This document shows, in pieces, positions 61,905 through 64,000 of a stretch of 64,000 nt of DNA. How positions within the stretch are numbered: position 1 is the first letter of the stretch; each line of letters opens with the position of its first letter. Location of the stretch: positions 37,535,956 to 37,599,955 of the forward strand of contig CM048851.1 of the NCBI GenBank assembly GCA_026545225.1. The letters run 5' to 3'. Both the position numbers and the translations under genes were made by a program. Below the pieces are notes generated by a model that had not been told where the DNA came from, searched no databases, and saw only the letters and a program-made list of their open reading frames with translations. Source of the DNA: Cornus controversa. Lineage: Eukaryota > Streptophyta > Magnoliopsida > Cornales > Cornaceae.

Positions 61905-62285
61905 GATTGCGGCGACTTAGCGAATGCCATGAATGGCAAATATTCTATTTGGAATCAACAATATCAAATGCGCATCAGGTTTGTTTTTTTTATTTTACTT
62001 TACTTTCAGATTTTATTTTTTAAAGATTAACAATTTAATGTCTATTTTGGTAGGGAACTTAAGAAAAAAGCAAATCTATTTCAAAAGTTTCCGAACGTGT
62101 GGTGTAAATATTGCCCACGAGAGGCAAACATGCTTCCTGAATACTTGGCAAAAGCAGCCAGGAAGGAGGAGCATCAAAATAAAAAGACTGTTCAATCTAT
62201 TGTAGAGCAAGACATAAATGGCGAATGGTACAAAATTACTCAAAAAAGAACCTTGATTGCTGGTGAGAATATGGATCTTCTGTAG
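61084..62285 (+). CDS. RNase H-like domain protein (plant RVT_3 type), right-arm copy
   Basis: Exons 61072-61222, 61339-61978, 62054-62285, ending in TAG; 336 residues from the ATG at 61084. Residues 1-160 are basic and match no family I know. Residues about 165-300 form an RNase H fold of the plant RVT_3 group: D173 in LKINTDGSF, E212 in FEAEFTALEKAV, D236 in FFTDCGDLANAM. The last motif, PREANMLPEYLAKAA, has Glu289 where the family usually has Asp. The upstream first exon (near 60.26-60.33 kb) has lost its ATG and is shifted relative to the left-arm copy, so either this internal ATG is used or the gene is dead. The RNase H fold might descend from a retroelement or be a domesticated host gene; expression is unknown. 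Confidence 0.68.
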
Positions 62286-63560
62286 TTTTTATTTTCGTTT
62301 AGATCTTTTGTAGTTACATGGAAAAAAAAATTTTCTACACAACAAGCAACCACATATGAAAACCTACACGAAAGCAATGGACAACATATCCATGCCCTCG
62401 AAGAGTATTCACCAAAATACCCTTTTCTCAAATGAGGTCTAAAGGGTATTTTGGTATATTACATTGAAATGATGAATTGAATTTGTAATTTGAAAGGAAT
62501 GCCCATATTGCTGACTTAATATGAAAAGAGCCTTGAATTTCTGAATGAAAATATCATTTGACAAAATGTCTAGTTTTGAATACGTGAAAAGGGGACTTCC
62601 GGAAGGAAAAAAAAAGACTTAAATCGAATTCGCAAGATGTCTTTTGAAAAAATCATGTGGTTGATTTAATTTGTTTTGATAGATGATTTTTAAGAAATAG
62701 TGTACTGCACTTGGAATGCTCTGAAAAATAGAATTTGAATTTGAAAGAGACTTGTATTTGAGAACGGTCTTGAAAAAAAATTAATTTGAAAAGTGACTTT
62801 TAATAAAATCGTGGATTGAGAGTTGAAAATTGTGCTTTTAGGATGATTTTCATAACTTGAACAAATTTCTAAGGAAATTAAAGTAGAATATTCCATATTT
62901 GATGAGAAGGCTTTTGAAAATTTTAATTTTTAGGTGTTTATGAAACCTAAAGTTTTAATTTCAATTTTCATGGCCTAGACCTATCTTTTTATGTAAATTA
63001 ACATCTAGAATTGACATGTGCTTTGAAAAATGATTTTTATGGTTTTTGTGAAACCTCAAGTAAAAAAAGGTGACTTTAAGAAAACATGATTTTTTGGAAA
63101 CATGGCTTCAAAGGAACACATTACCATGAAACATTTGAAAATTAAATTTCTAAATCCTAGACCTAAAATTGGAAAATTTGGGGGGTTTCATTCACGTAAA
63201 AGATTTTGAGAGTTTAAAGATTCTTAAATTTATGTTACTTCAGGAATAGTCGAAAAATTGACTTTCCCTAAATTTCTGAGGAACCAATACCTAAAATAAG
63301 TGTAATTTAGGGTTTTGGAAAGTATTTTAATGAAGTGAAATATTCTAGGTATCTAATGAACCTACACCTTAAATATATGATTTATAGGGCTTCAGAATAT
63401 ACTTCAACGAACTATCTTTTTTTTATATACATAAGTAAAAATTTCATAGAAAGACACCCAAACAACTTCAACGAATTATCTTGTCCGAGCTATTTAATAA
63501 ACCTTGACCTAAAACATATGAATTTTAAGGTTTTAGAATGTATTTTAATGAAATAAATTA
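62286..63560. other. AT-rich stretch with diverged tandem units near its end
   Basis: No gene seen. At 63300-63560 two or three diverged units share TTTTAATGAA, TTCAACGAA(C/T)TATCTT and ACCT(A/T)..AAATATATGA-like phrases, suggesting an old tandem repeat with a period of about 130 bp. Apparent short reading frames follow the repeat. Confidence 0.45.
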
Positions 63561-63564
63561 TCCC

Positions 63565-64000
63565 ATCCAACATGCCATGACTCACCATACACCGTGTGTA
63601 GATATTGTCTGCTTTGCACAGTATCCTCTCGGTGCTCACGATATTCAAAACACGACTACACATTTAGGGGTATCTCCCCGATAGCGATGTGGGACGTCAC
63701 AATCACCCCTTTTGGGATATAGCATCTTCATTGGCCAAACTCTCATGGGGCTTGTCCTCGCTCTCCCATTTTCGACTAGGGATTGGCTCCGATACCATTT
63801 GTCACAACCTACACTTATTGTTCGCTTTGCACATACTCCTCTAGATGCTCACGGTTTTGCTCAAAACATCTACACAGTTAGAAGGCATCCACATGTTTCG
63901 TCCTCACCAACATAACCCTCGTGGACTTTTGCATGTTCCCCCATTCCAACTGAGAATTGACACTGATACCATTCATCACAACCCACCCTACTCTGTGTAG
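63565..64000. repeat. Dispersed plant repeat, two diverged copies
   Basis: Two units, about 63590-63815 and 63816-64000 (running off the window). Shared phrases include TGTCTGCTTTGCACA / TGTTCGCTTTGCACA, GATGCTCACG-like text and GATACCATT(T/C)(G/A)TCACAACC. The first also has GATGTGGGACGTCACAATCA. I recognise this wording from a common dispersed repeat of eudicot genomes but cannot name its class. Confidence 0.5.

Noticed and set aside
1-64000. tRNA, rRNA, CRISPR arrays, operons and bacterial regulatory sites
   Set aside because: None seen. The only tRNA-like signal is the SINE head at 2788. The gene structure is eukaryotic throughout.

Overview
This window is nuclear DNA from a flowering plant, most likely a eudicot. 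It has many short exons with GT/AG introns, very AT-rich introns and spacers, and several layers of plant transposons. The homologs recognised here were identified from memory of plant protein families, not by a search.

Layout: (1) 0.4-14.5 kb, minus strand: a TSR1 ribosome-biogenesis gene, 18 exons in frame, with its last exon(s) beyond the left edge. (2) 14.5-20.7 kb: gene-free spacer with tandem repeats and small inverted-repeat elements. (3) 20.8-25.2 kb, plus strand: a four-exon pentatricopeptide gene, homolog of the chloroplast factor CRP1. (4) 26.3-33.1 kb, minus strand, convergent with CRP1: an 11-exon M14 zinc carboxypeptidase with a signal peptide and a C-terminal membrane anchor. 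The CRP1/carboxypeptidase neighbourhood resembles the Arabidopsis pair At5g42310/At5g42320. (5) 33.5-40.2 kb: a transposon graveyard with a dead PIF/Harbinger element split by a solo LTR, a second LTR-like block, and a degenerate LINE carrying a small inserted element. (6) 40.5-53.85 kb: a segmental duplication that fuses the 3' two-thirds of the TSR1 locus directly to the 3' half of the carboxypeptidase locus, skipping about 17 kb including CRP1. Both copies are pseudogenes. (7) 53.9-57 kb: AT-rich DNA starting with a Helitron-type 3' end, with a 27-base G run. (8) 57.0-61.9 kb: a large imperfect inverted duplication around about 59.5 kb, whose arms carry divergent copies of an RNase H-like gene and of the 5' exons of a second gene. 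(9) 62.3-64 kb: AT-rich DNA ending in two copies of a dispersed repeat.

The two host genes whose products can be inferred with most confidence, TSR1 (40S subunit maturation) and CRP1 (chloroplast mRNA expression), do not form one pathway. The main interest is structural. The chimeric duplication provides natural empty sites that date several insertions (an Au-type SINE and two hAT-type elements). The palindrome at 57-62 kb carries signs of template switching, including a 23-base piece of a coding exon copied twice into its centre. Neither arm keeps a complete RNase H-like gene: the left copy has the intact first exon but stops one residue before the third catalytic aspartate, and the right copy has the whole 3' end but a damaged first exon.
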